Below, piece by piece: positions 34,291 to 43,299 of a stretch of DNA of 50,766 nucleotides; positions within the stretch are counted from its first letter, which is position 1, and the number at the start of each line of letters is the position of its first letter. Source of the stretch: Gammaproteobacteria bacterium (GTDB lineage Bacteria; Pseudomonadota; Gammaproteobacteria; JABABF01; JAHRAO01). Made by a program: the position numbers and the translations under genes. The stretch covers positions 1 to 50,766 of the forward strand of contig JAHRAO010000010.1 of the NCBI GenBank assembly GCA_020027215.1, in the 5' to 3' direction. A model generated the notes under the pieces. That model was not told the DNA's origin. It searched no databases and saw nothing but the letters and a program-made list of their open reading frames with translations.

Positions 34291-35508
34291 TTAGAAAGAT
34301 TGGTCATACCAACTCTTCACCCAGCGGACAGTTCTATTTATAATGTTCCCGCCATATTTATCGTCCGGCGCATTACGATGTGCGTAATTGAGGAGCCCGA
34401 TACCCGTAGCATGGTCGGGTCGCTGGAGCTCTCCATGCAGACTAGCAACGCCGCCGGGCATGCCTTGACGTGCCGTGCGATCAAACACTTCTTCCGCTAA
34501 ATCGACCAACCCTTCTATACGTGAGCCACCGCCGGTTAACACTATGCCCGCACCTAAATTTTGTAAATAACCGTTCTTTTCCAATACGCCTTTAATCACC
34601 TCAAAAATTTCTTGATAGCGCATTTCAATTGCTCTCGATAGATTTTCGCGCTCAATTTTGCGTTCAGGCCTGCCGCCTGTGCTGGGAACAAATAATTCTT
34701 CGCCTGATTGCGCCAATTTTGCAAGGGCACAACCGTGCTCTTTTTTAATAAGTTCGGCTTGATCTTTAGTCACATTAATATATGCCGCAACATCGCTAGT
34801 CACTGTGCCGCCCGCAATCGGCATGGTGAAAACATGTTGCAATGCGCCTTTGAAAAATATAGCGATATCGGTCGTCCCATGCCCGATATCTATCATACAA
34901 ACCCCGAGTTCTAATTCATCATTATCTAAGACCGCTTGTGCAGAAGCGTATTGCTCTAAAATAACGCCATCCATCTTCAATTGGCATCGATCGAGGCACG
35001 CTTCAATATTAAGCACCAAATTGGAATCACAGGTAATGACATGCATCAAGGTATCTAAAAAAGTTCCCGTCATTCCACGCGGATCTTGTATACCTCGGCG
35101 ACTATCGACAATATATTCCTTAGGGAGCGTATGGAGTACCCACACATCATCTGACAAACCTAATCGTTCCAATACGCTTGATTTGACTCTTCTTAAATCA
35201 GTGTCGCTAACCATATCGCGGGAAATGCGCACGCGTCCATCTGCCGTACAGCTACTAATATGTTTACCCGATACCCCCACAAATGCTGAATCAATATTGC
35301 CGCCAATCATATCTTCCGCCCGTTTTTTTGCATGCGCAATAGCGGTAGTTGCCTGATCAATATTCACAATAATGCCCTCTTGTAATCCTTTAGAGGGGGA
35401 TATACCGTGCCCAATCAATTCAATGCCCTCATTATCATCCGTTATTGCACCAACAATGACTGCAATTTTGGATGTGCCTATATCTAAAGCAACGATGCTG
35501 GTGCTCAT
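34291..35508 (-). CDS. ftsA: Cell division protein FtsA
   Basis: Actin-like ATPase that anchors FtsZ to the membrane. The 405 residues begin with the phosphate-1 loop ALDIGTSK; the 1C domain follows (SAFVGVSGKHI), then MIDIGHGTTDIAIF (phosphate 2), GIVLTGGGSRIEGL (adenosine) and a C-terminal amphipathic membrane-targeting helix VRWVKSWYDQSF. A strong GGAGG site precedes the start. Confidence 0.97.
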   Translation of the reverse strand: MSTSIVALDIGTSKIAVIVGAITDDNEGIELIGHGISPSKGLQEGIIVNIDQATTAIAHAKKRAEDMIGGNIDSAFVGVSGKHISSCTADGRVRISRDMVSDTDLRRVKSSVLERLGLSDDVWVLHTLPKEYIVDSRRGIQDPRGMTGTFLDTLMHVITCDSNLVLNIEACLDRCQLKMDGVILEQYASAQAVLDNDELELGVCMIDIGHGTTDIAIFFKGALQHVFTMPIAGGTVTSDVAAYINVTKDQAELIKKEHGCALAKLAQSGEELFVPSTGGRPERKIERENLSRAIEMRYQEIFEVIKGVLEKNGYLQNLGAGIVLTGGGSRIEGLVDLAEEVFDRTARQGMPGGVASLHGELQRPDHATGIGLLNYAHRNAPDDKYGGNIINRTVRWVKSWYDQSF

Positions 35509-35547
35509 ATGTGATCTACCTCCACTCTCATCGGTAATTTAATCTGC

Positions 35548-36207
35548 TCAACGCAATGCCAATCCAAATTCATACCGCATATCTATATATGTCGTATCCA
35601 AATGGCGCGTTAATAAGCCCGAACGAATGGCGCTTAATACAGTCCGCGCACGATTCATCGGCTGCTCAAAACCTAATACGACTTCTATGCCATCGCGGAT
35701 AAACAAGCGCCAACCGTATGTTGCATCTTGGGAGATGCGGTCAATTTTTGCATTGGCTTTGGCAAATGGTGCGGCATATTGTTGATAAAAATTTAATATT
35801 TCTTGGCGGGCAGTATCATCTCCATTAAAATGCACTAAAGACTGTGCCCATTCGGGGGCACGCGTAAAATAATGCCCTTCACGATTGATAAAACCGTCCT
35901 TCCACCGCGCAACGGGTTGATGTGGTTGCACTTTGACGACTATCTGGTCGGGAAAAACGCGGCGGATAGTCGCACGATCGACCCAAGGAATTGCCTCAAT
36001 ATCATGGCGCAGTTGCGTCAAATCCAACAGCCACATTCGCCTATGCACTTGGTCGTCCAATAAACTATGTAATTGAGCGCGTTGATCGGCAATCAACGTC
36101 CCGATAATATTGACGACGGCAACTTTTGTGTTCATCACATAGAGAACAATCCCCACTATCAATACAACAATGACCCCGTGACCCAATTGACGGACGCTTA
36201 GTGCCAT
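35548..36207 (-). CDS. ftsQ: Cell division protein FtsQ
   Basis: A bitopic divisome protein of 219 residues: one membrane helix (about residues 8-26), a POTRA domain (VNIIGTLIADQ...MWLLDLTQLRHDIEAIPWVDRATIRRVFPDQIVVKV) and the beta domain ending YIDMRYEFGLAL. It links the FtsLB pair to the early divisome. It is shorter than E. coli FtsQ (276), mainly at the cytoplasmic N-terminus. It overlaps ddl by 10 bases. Confidence 0.93.
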   Translation of the reverse strand: MALSVRQLGHGVIVVLIVGIVLYVMNTKVAVVNIIGTLIADQRAQLHSLLDDQVHRRMWLLDLTQLRHDIEAIPWVDRATIRRVFPDQIVVKVQPHQPVARWKDGFINREGHYFTRAPEWAQSLVHFNGDDTARQEILNFYQQYAAPFAKANAKIDRISQDATYGWRLFIRDGIEVVLGFEQPMNRARTVLSAIRSGLLTRHLDTTYIDMRYEFGLALR

Positions 36208-37175
36208 ATCCGCTCTCCGTCTGATGTTTTCATGGTAATACCGAGCGCATCTGCCATAATAGTACAGATTAAAGAGGGGTAATCAAACCCGACATGTGCG
36301 GCAGCCATAGGCACAAGGCTTTTTTCGGTCAATCCGGGCACCGTATTGATTTCTAATAAATACGGCGCACCATCCCCATTGCACACTATGTCGACTCTTC
36401 CCCATCCGCGTGCGCCTACACTATCAAAAGCCTGTAATGCTAATTGCTGCAACGCTAACTCTTGTTCGGTAGCGAGCCCGCACGGCACAATGTAGCGCGT
36501 ATTGTTAGAACAGTATTTAGCATGATAATTATAAAAATCACTTTCCACTTGCAATTCAATCACCGGTAATGCTTTACCACACAAAATGCCCACCGTATAT
36601 TCTTTGCCCGCAACATATTCTTCCATCAATACATGTTGATCGTATTGGCGCGCTGTATTGTAGGCAGTGAGGGCGCCTTCTTTTGTATGTATGCGACTCA
36701 TCCCGAGGCTAGAGCCTTCAGAATTGGGTTTGACCATGACCTCGCCTGCCAAATATTCGCAAGCATCTTTGAGTTGATTTTCGGTGCGCATTAATCGCCA
36801 ATTAGGAGTCGGCAAATGAGTATCGCGCCAATAATGCTTACAAATATTTTTATTCATGGAGAGTACACACGCAGAGGTATCGCTACCGGTATAAGTGACC
36901 CCAAGTGTTTCCAAAGCACCTTGCATCACACCGTTTTCCCCTGCTCCGCCATGTAATGCGATAAAAGCCAACGAATAGTCGGTGATGTGTTCTATAAAAG
37001 GTTCAGCCGTATCTATTTTGACCGCTGCAATATCCACGCCGTGTAATGCATTGATAACTCGTTCACCACTCATCAGCGATATTTTCCGCTCATGCGATGT
37101 TCCCCCCATCAATACAGCAACCTCCCCGTCCAGAATTGCACGGCATTGGTCAATGACTGTGTTGTGCGCCTTCAT
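36198..37175 (-). CDS. ddl: D-alanine--D-alanine ligase
   Basis: Makes the D-Ala-D-Ala dipeptide for peptidoglycan. An ATP-grasp enzyme of 325 residues: VLMGGTSHERKISLMSG, ALHGGAGENGVMQGALE, VMVKPNSEGSSLGMSR and GRVDIVCN...YLLEINTVPGLTE. The usual EINTxPGMT is kept except Met to Leu. It corresponds to ddlB of the dcw cluster. The start overlaps the murC stop. Confidence 0.96.
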   Translation of the reverse strand: MKAHNTVIDQCRAILDGEVAVLMGGTSHERKISLMSGERVINALHGVDIAAVKIDTAEPFIEHITDYSLAFIALHGGAGENGVMQGALETLGVTYTGSDTSACVLSMNKNICKHYWRDTHLPTPNWRLMRTENQLKDACEYLAGEVMVKPNSEGSSLGMSRIHTKEGALTAYNTARQYDQHVLMEEYVAGKEYTVGILCGKALPVIELQVESDFYNYHAKYCSNNTRYIVPCGLATEQELALQQLALQAFDSVGARGWGRVDIVCNGDGAPYLLEINTVPGLTEKSLVPMAAAHVGFDYPSLICTIMADALGITMKTSDGERIWH

Positions 37176-38611
37176 ACAACCATCACTCCCATTTTTTGCT
37201 CACAGAGTTCGGCAAGTTTATGGGCGTATTGACTAATATCACCCGCACCCTGCGTTAAAATAATATCGTTCGGCAATAGCATTGGCAAGAGTGATTCGAT
37301 CAAATGACGGAAGTCGCGCACCACAATGGGGTCTAGCCGCCCGCGTTGGCGAATACTATGCGCAATGCTCTTGGCGTTAGCTCCTGCAATAACTTTCTCT
37401 CCTGCCGAATACACCTTTAACAAAAACAAGAAATCAGGCATTGATGACAATACATTGACAAAATCATCGTAGAGATCGCGGGTGCGCGTGTAGCGATGCA
37501 GTTGAAATATTGTCACAATACGTCTATTTGGCCACCCAATTCTGATCGCATTGATGGTGGCTTGAATTTCAGCAGGATGATGACCGTAATCATCCATCAA
37601 CATAATGTGACCTTTTCCAAAACGATAGCACCCTTTTATCTCTTGGCGGCGCTCAACTCCCCTAAATTTGTGGAGCCCGCTCTCAATGGCGGTGAGCGCA
37701 ATACCTTCGTTGTGGGCGACCGCAACAGCACCCGCCGCGTTGATGACATTATGTCGCCCTGGTACCCGCAAGCGGAGATTCAGTTTTGTCTTGCCATCGG
37801 GGAAATCCACCTCAAAAGTAGTACATATTTTGCGCTGGCGGAAATTGCTTATCCGATAATTAGCGTTCTTATGGAACCCATAAGTGACTAGTGGACGACC
37901 GATTTGATTGATGATATCCAGCACTTCGCCATCGTCTAAACATATCACCGCTAATCCGTAAAAAGGCAAATTATGTAAAAAATCAATATAGGCTTTGATC
38001 ATTTGTTGGAAATCACCGCCGTATGAAGCAATATGGTCGGCGTCAATATTAGTGATCAAGGCAACTAAAGGTTGCAAATGCAAAAATGAAGAATCACTTT
38101 CATCGGCCTCAACAATAATATAGTCGCCACCGAGTCGTGCTCCACCACCAAATTCATTTACTTTACCGCCGATAACAAAAGTAGGGTCAAGGCCTGCGGC
38201 GCCAAAGATAGAAGCAATCATGCTCGTTGTGGTGGTTTTGCCATGTGCCCCCGCTACTGCTATGCCGTAGCGAAAACGCATGAGTTCCGCTAACATTTCT
38301 GCGCGCTTCACTACGGGGATGCCTATTTTATATGCCGCAAGCAATTCTTCATTATCCTCTGCTATGGCATTAGAGAGCACAACAACATTTGCCTTGCGGA
38401 TTTGATGCGCGGAGTGATTAATAAATATTTGCACGCCCAATTTTCGTAAGTGTTGCGTATTGTGGCTATCCACAATATCAGAGCCAGAAATTTTATATCC
38501 GCGGCGGTGCAATACTTCCGCAATCCCCGACATCCCCACTCCTCCAATACCAATGAAGTGTACATGGGTAATACGTTTCATCGCTTGGGATATTACCGAT
38601 TTAGCGTTCAT
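37172..38611 (-). CDS. murC: UDP-N-acetylmuramate--L-alanine ligase
   Basis: Adds L-Ala to UDP-MurNAc, the first amino acid of the stem peptide. The 479 residues have the glycine-rich FIGIGGVGMSGIAEVL, the ATP loop AGAHGKTTTTS, VEADESDSSF, NIDADH and DDYGHHPAEI; the FQxHRYTRT block is present with Leu instead of Pro. The start at 38611 overlaps the murG stop (ATGA); an in-frame ATG 18 bases upstream would lie within murG. Confidence 0.96.
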   Translation of the reverse strand: MNAKSVISQAMKRITHVHFIGIGGVGMSGIAEVLHRRGYKISGSDIVDSHNTQHLRKLGVQIFINHSAHQIRKANVVVLSNAIAEDNEELLAAYKIGIPVVKRAEMLAELMRFRYGIAVAGAHGKTTTTSMIASIFGAAGLDPTFVIGGKVNEFGGGARLGGDYIIVEADESDSSFLHLQPLVALITNIDADHIASYGGDFQQMIKAYIDFLHNLPFYGLAVICLDDGEVLDIINQIGRPLVTYGFHKNANYRISNFRQRKICTTFEVDFPDGKTKLNLRLRVPGRHNVINAAGAVAVAHNEGIALTAIESGLHKFRGVERRQEIKGCYRFGKGHIMLMDDYGHHPAEIQATINAIRIGWPNRRIVTIFQLHRYTRTRDLYDDFVNVLSSMPDFLFLLKVYSAGEKVIAGANAKSIAHSIRQRGRLDPIVVRDFRHLIESLLPMLLPNDIILTQGAGDISQYAHKLAELCEQKMGVMVV

Positions 38612-39675
38612 TGCGCGACCCCTAGACAAACTTCCCCGATACGCAAAGCAGCATTATTTTTTGCTTGTTGGCGAGCGGATTCCTGCATGCGTTGGCGGAT
38701 AGATGGATGACTCAAAAGTTGTTGTAGTTTTGCCGCCAATGCGGTGGCGCCAGCAGATTGTTCCACTATCCAAGCACCGCCACACTTCTCTATCCATGCC
38801 GCATTCGTGCGTTGATGGTCATCAGTCGCCTGCGGAAAAGGGATTAAGATAGACGCACATCCTGCAGCCATCAATTCACCGATAGTCATAGCGCCAGCAC
38901 GGCTCACGACTAGATCAGCGTATTGGTAAGCATCTTCAATGGCATCAATAAAAGCAGTTACTTTGGCTTTTATTCCTAAATCGCGATACGACTGAATCAA
39001 TTGCTCATAGTCCGCAAAGCCACATTGATGCCAAATTGCTGGACGCATTTGTGTCGGTAAAGCAGCTATGGCAACAGGCAAGAGATGGTTGAGTGGTCGC
39101 GCACCTTGACTACCGCCCAATACTAATAGCTGTAAAGGTGATCTATTGTTAGGACGAGTGGTCGCGGTGGCGAAGATCGCATCGCGCACAGGCAAGCCCA
39201 CATGTTCCGCATCCGCCGCAGGCGCAAATGTATGGGGAAACCCCTGTAATACTGTGCGCGCCATACGCATTAAAATACGATTACTACTCCCAGCGACAGT
39301 ATTTTGTTCGTGAATTACTAAAGGGATACGCATCAACCAAGCCGCAATGCCACCAGGCAACGAAGCAAAGCCGCCCATGCCCAAAACGCATCGTGGGCGT
39401 AATTGATAGAGAATACGGATGGCTTGCCATAAGGCGCGCAATAAACGATAAGGCAGCATGAGCCATAAGCCAATATGTTTCCTGCGCACTCCGACAAAAT
39501 CTATCGCAAAAAATGGGATATCGTGCCGTTTTAAGATACCCTGTTCCAGCCCTTGTTGCGTCCCGATCCACGCAATAGAGACGCCATTGGCGCGCAGCTT
39601 CTCGCCCACGGTTATGCCAGGAAAAACATGTCCTCCTGTTCCACCCGCCACTATGACAATCTGAGCGCGCATCAT
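38608..39675 (-). CDS. murG: UDP-GlcNAc:undecaprenyl-pyrophosphoryl-MurNAc-pentapeptide GlcNAc transferase
   Basis: Peripheral inner-membrane GT-B enzyme that turns lipid I into lipid II. The 355 residues have AGGTGGHVFPG at the N-terminus, GFASLPGGIAAW, HEQNTVAGSSNR, LVLGGSQGARPLN, and the UDP-GlcNAc-binding SRAGAMTIGELMAAG...IPFPQATDDHQ. The start is one of two tandem ATGs (39675 or 39672) overlapping the ftsW stop. Confidence 0.96.
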   Translation of the reverse strand: MMRAQIVIVAGGTGGHVFPGITVGEKLRANGVSIAWIGTQQGLEQGILKRHDIPFFAIDFVGVRRKHIGLWLMLPYRLLRALWQAIRILYQLRPRCVLGMGGFASLPGGIAAWLMRIPLVIHEQNTVAGSSNRILMRMARTVLQGFPHTFAPAADAEHVGLPVRDAIFATATTRPNNRSPLQLLVLGGSQGARPLNHLLPVAIAALPTQMRPAIWHQCGFADYEQLIQSYRDLGIKAKVTAFIDAIEDAYQYADLVVSRAGAMTIGELMAAGCASILIPFPQATDDHQRTNAAWIEKCGGAWIVEQSAGATALAAKLQQLLSHPSIRQRMQESARQQAKNNAALRIGEVCLGVAQ

Positions 39676-40832
39676 TTCGCACCAAATGGAGAGAGTACAG
39701 TATGCGGTGAACGGACACTGGATTGGCGCCCACACTCTATAGCGCTACGCAAAACTAATGCGATCAATACATAGTGCAATAATAAATTACTGCCGCCGTA
39801 ACTAATAAATGGGAGCGGCAACCCTTTGGTGGGAAGCACTCCCATATTGACTGCAAAATGCACTAAAGAATGGATGGCAAATAACAAGCCACAACCGTAT
39901 GCAACGTAACCATTAAAGAGTAGTCCACGGCGCAATGATTCTTTACCGATACAAAAAATGCGCCACACTAAATAGACAAAACAGCTCAATAAAAATAATA
40001 CCCCTAAGAAGCCAAACTCTTCAGCATAAATCGCAAAAACAAAATCGGTAAGCGCCTCGGGTAAATAATCCTGTTTCATTAAGCTATTACCCAAACCGGT
40101 TCCCATGACATCGCCTCTCCCGATGCCAGTCAAAGCATTGGTCAATTGATATCCCTTGTTATAGGTATCCGACCACGGGTCAAGGAAAGTTAATAAACGC
40201 TCAAAGCGATAATCGGATAATAGAGCAAAGATCGCCATAAAACCAGATACCAATATCATCAGTAGCAGGCGATAAATATTCACCTGACCGAGAAAAAGCA
40301 TAGAAAAAAGCAAAATACTGAGTATGACGATAGCACCGAAATCGGGTTGCAGTAACAGCAGTAAACTGGTGACACTCAAAAGTATATAGGGAGGGGCTAA
40401 ATCTTTCCACGGCAAATACATCTTGTCAACATGGCGGGCTAAATAACCAGCCATATAAATGATAAAAAATAGCTTGACAAATTCAGCTGCTTGGACGGAA
40501 ATATAGATCAGCGATAACCAACGCCGACTCCCGTTTTGTTCAATGCCCCAACCCAAAGTCAATATTAAAAGCACTATGCCTAATGATACCAATTCACGGC
40601 GATAGCGATTCCATAGCGATAATGGAATAAAGAGCACGCCGCCGGCGATCAAAAGGGCAAATAACACTCGCCATAGATGGGCGCGTAGATAGTAAAACGG
40701 GTCACCGTAGCGCTCGGCACTCACTTCCATAGAAGAAGAACCAACCATAACCAACCCCGTAAAAATTAAAATCACTAGCGTCAAGAGAAACAAATGATCT
40801 AAGGTTTGAAATGAACGCAATTTTGTGGACAT
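39672..40832 (-). CDS. ftsW: Lipid II polymerase FtsW (SEDS family)
   Basis: Septal glycan polymerase working with FtsI. The 386 residues form about ten membrane helices. Diagnostic SEDS stretches are NGSRRWLSL, the VQAAEFVKLF helix (catalytic region follows), LLQPDFGAIVILS with the conserved Asp, and the C-terminal LPLPFISYGGSNLL. The gene lies one base after murD. Confidence 0.96.
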   Translation of the reverse strand: MSTKLRSFQTLDHLFLLTLVILIFTGLVMVGSSSMEVSAERYGDPFYYLRAHLWRVLFALLIAGGVLFIPLSLWNRYRRELVSLGIVLLILTLGWGIEQNGSRRWLSLIYISVQAAEFVKLFFIIYMAGYLARHVDKMYLPWKDLAPPYILLSVTSLLLLLQPDFGAIVILSILLFSMLFLGQVNIYRLLLMILVSGFMAIFALLSDYRFERLLTFLDPWSDTYNKGYQLTNALTGIGRGDVMGTGLGNSLMKQDYLPEALTDFVFAIYAEEFGFLGVLFLLSCFVYLVWRIFCIGKESLRRGLLFNGYVAYGCGLLFAIHSLVHFAVNMGVLPTKGLPLPFISYGGSNLLLHYVLIALVLRSAIECGRQSSVRSPHTVLSPFGAK

Positions 40833-40833
40833 A

Positions 40834-42201
40834 CTATTGATTTTTCACTGCACGAATAAATGCCTCACCGCGATGGGCAAAGTTCTCAAACATATCAAAA
40901 CTAGAACAGGCAGGAGAGAGGAGCACTATATCGCCTTCTTGTGCTTTTTGCCGCGCACAGTCTACCGCTTCTTCCATGCTATGCACAGAAGCACTCGCGA
41001 CTTGATTTTGCAACTGCTCTATAATATGAGGCGCAGATTGGCCGAGCACAACAGCAAAATGGACGCATTGAGAGAGAGCAGTCACTAAAGGCGTAAAATC
41101 TTCGCTTTTACCGATACCGCCACCAATCCATATCAACCGTCCTTTCCGATGATGCTGGCGAGCGACATCGGATATTACACGGCATGCGGCGGCAACATTA
41201 GTGCCCTTAGAATCATTATAAAATTGAACGCCGTTTCGTTCGCCAACCCACTGACAGCGGTGCGGCAAACCCTTAAAGTCGCGTGCCACTTGGCACATAG
41301 CGGTGCGATTGATCCCTATGGCTTGACCTAAAGCAAATGCGGCAAGAATATTCTCCCAATTATAGTGCCCGATAAGCGACAAACTTCGGGTAGGCAATAA
41401 AGGCGTATGCCAGTGCATTAACCACTGTTCGCCTTTATGCCGTGCAACGCCAAAATCATTCGCGTTCAGGGGCGCATCCAATCCAAATGACCAACGGTGC
41501 ACTTTATTTGATATTAAAGGGACCGTGAGTTTATCGCTGCGGTTAATCACCACATTACGGCACCCGCGAAAAATACGATGTTTAACGCGATGATACGATT
41601 GCATATCTTTATGGCGTTCTAAATGATCGTCACTCATATTCAACACAGTCGCCACCTGCGCGTTCAATTGTTCCACGCGTTCAAGTTGAAAACTAGACAA
41701 TTCAACAACGTAGAGTTGGCAGGTATCGCTCAACTGGTCTAGAACGGGTACCCCGATATTCCCACACCCTACCGCATCCATTCCATCCGCACACGCCATT
41801 TTTGCCACCAAACTGGTCACAGTGCTTTTACCATTGGTTCCCGTAATCGCCACAATAGGGGCAGTTGCCACGCCCACAAACAACTCTATATCATTGATGA
41901 TCGGAATGGAGGCGGCGGTCACTTTATCTAACCACTCTGCGGGTGGGACGACACCGGGGCTGAGTAGCACACGCTCAACTCTGGGAGGGATATCGCCAAT
42001 TTCTGCTCCCAATGTCAGCGGAACATCGGGAAATTCGCGCTGAAAATCTTCTCGGTAGTGAGGATGCGATGAATGATCAATGGCACAAAAAGGGATCTTA
42101 TTTTTGTGTAAATAACGGGCACAAGAGAGACCGGTCACCCCTATCCCCACGATCATGGTGATGGGGGCATGGTGATTTACAGTGTGAGCGGGCATATTCA
42201 T
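40834..42201 (-). CDS. murD: UDP-N-acetylmuramoyl-L-alanine--D-glutamate ligase
   Basis: Adds D-Glu to the growing stem peptide. The 455 residues carry GVTGLSCARYL at the UDP site, the ATP loop ITGTNGKSTVTSL, ELSSFQLE, NMSDDHLERH and NDSKGTNVAA. The ATG at 42201 overlaps the mraY stop (TGATG); a second ATG two codons on is also possible. The in-frame sequence upstream lies inside mraY and was not used. Confidence 0.96.
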   Translation of the reverse strand: MNMPAHTVNHHAPITMIVGIGVTGLSCARYLHKNKIPFCAIDHSSHPHYREDFQREFPDVPLTLGAEIGDIPPRVERVLLSPGVVPPAEWLDKVTAASIPIINDIELFVGVATAPIVAITGTNGKSTVTSLVAKMACADGMDAVGCGNIGVPVLDQLSDTCQLYVVELSSFQLERVEQLNAQVATVLNMSDDHLERHKDMQSYHRVKHRIFRGCRNVVINRSDKLTVPLISNKVHRWSFGLDAPLNANDFGVARHKGEQWLMHWHTPLLPTRSLSLIGHYNWENILAAFALGQAIGINRTAMCQVARDFKGLPHRCQWVGERNGVQFYNDSKGTNVAAACRVISDVARQHHRKGRLIWIGGGIGKSEDFTPLVTALSQCVHFAVVLGQSAPHIIEQLQNQVASASVHSMEEAVDCARQKAQEGDIVLLSPACSSFDMFENFAHRGEAFIRAVKNQ

Positions 42202-43283
42202 CAGCGCAGTTTTAAGGTGGCGAGTCCGGCGAGCACTAACACCATAGTGATAATCCAAAAGCGCACCACTATTTTAGGTTCCTTAAGCCCTAAAATTTCG
42301 TAATGGTGGTGGAGCGGTGCCATTTTGAAAACACGGAATCGTTTCCATCTGTAGAAAAAAACTTGTGCCATCACACTGATGGCTTCGGCAACCAAAATAC
42401 CACTCATCAAAAAGAAGACGATTTCGTGGCGCGAAATGACCGCTAATACAGCTAATGCCGCCCCTAAAGGTAAAGATCCTGTATCACCCATGAAAATTTC
42501 CGCCGGATGGGTGTTATACCACAAGAAACCTAAGCTGGCTCCTGCTAACGACGCACAAAAAACAACCAATTCACCACTCCCTGGAATATAAGGGATATAA
42601 AGATAATTAGCAAACACAGCATGTCCAGTTAAATAAGCAATCACCCCGAGCGCACTACCGATCATGGCAACTGGCACAATAGCCAAGCCATCTAAACCAT
42701 CGGTTAAATTGACCGCATTGCTGGATCCAATAATGACCACCATCGTCCAAAAAACAAATCCTATGCCTAATGGAATAGCCACATTTTTGAAAAATGGGAC
42801 AATCAATGTGGTGGCTTCAGGGACAGCGGCTATACTGTATAACGCCCAAGCAACGGCAGTGGCAAAAATAATTTGATAAATGAATTTCGTTTTGGCACGC
42901 AAACCTTTCCCCGATTGGCGCAATAACTTGAGACAATCATCAACAAAACCTAAAGCGCCAAAAAGTATAATGGTGGCGAATAGCACCATAATATAAGTAT
43001 TCATTAAATCAGCCCACAAAAACATGCTGATCAACAATGCCCCTAAAAGAAAACTGCCCCCCATAGTGGGAGTACCCGATTTTGTGCCATGTGTCTCGGG
43101 ACCATCGGTGCTGATTTTTTCGTTGATATTGCGCCGAGCAAGGAGACGGATTACGATCGGTCCACCAATCCACGCAATAGCTAAAGCGGTCAAGGCGCTT
43201 AGAATGCCGCGGAGTGTAATGTAATTAAATACTTGGAAAAAGTCATAGTAGTGCGCCAAAAATTTCATTAACTCAAATAACAT
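42201..43283 (-). CDS. mraY: Phospho-N-acetylmuramoyl-pentapeptide transferase MraY
   Basis: Transfers phospho-MurNAc-pentapeptide to undecaprenyl phosphate to give lipid I. The 360 residues, identical in length to the E. coli enzyme, span about ten helices. Catalytic and magnesium-binding residues are visible in GFVDDCLKLL, NLTDGLDGLA and the KMAPLHHHYE triple histidine. The ATG at 43283 was chosen because it follows an AGGAAAGG ribosome-binding site and fits the family length. Confidence 0.97.
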   Translation of the reverse strand: MLFELMKFLAHYYDFFQVFNYITLRGILSALTALAIAWIGGPIVIRLLARRNINEKISTDGPETHGTKSGTPTMGGSFLLGALLISMFLWADLMNTYIMVLFATIILFGALGFVDDCLKLLRQSGKGLRAKTKFIYQIIFATAVAWALYSIAAVPEATTLIVPFFKNVAIPLGIGFVFWTMVVIIGSSNAVNLTDGLDGLAIVPVAMIGSALGVIAYLTGHAVFANYLYIPYIPGSGELVVFCASLAGASLGFLWYNTHPAEIFMGDTGSLPLGAALAVLAVISRHEIVFFLMSGILVAEAISVMAQVFFYRWKRFRVFKMAPLHHHYEILGLKEPKIVVRFWIITMVLVLAGLATLKLR

Positions 43284-43299
43284 GAACCTTTCCTCGCAT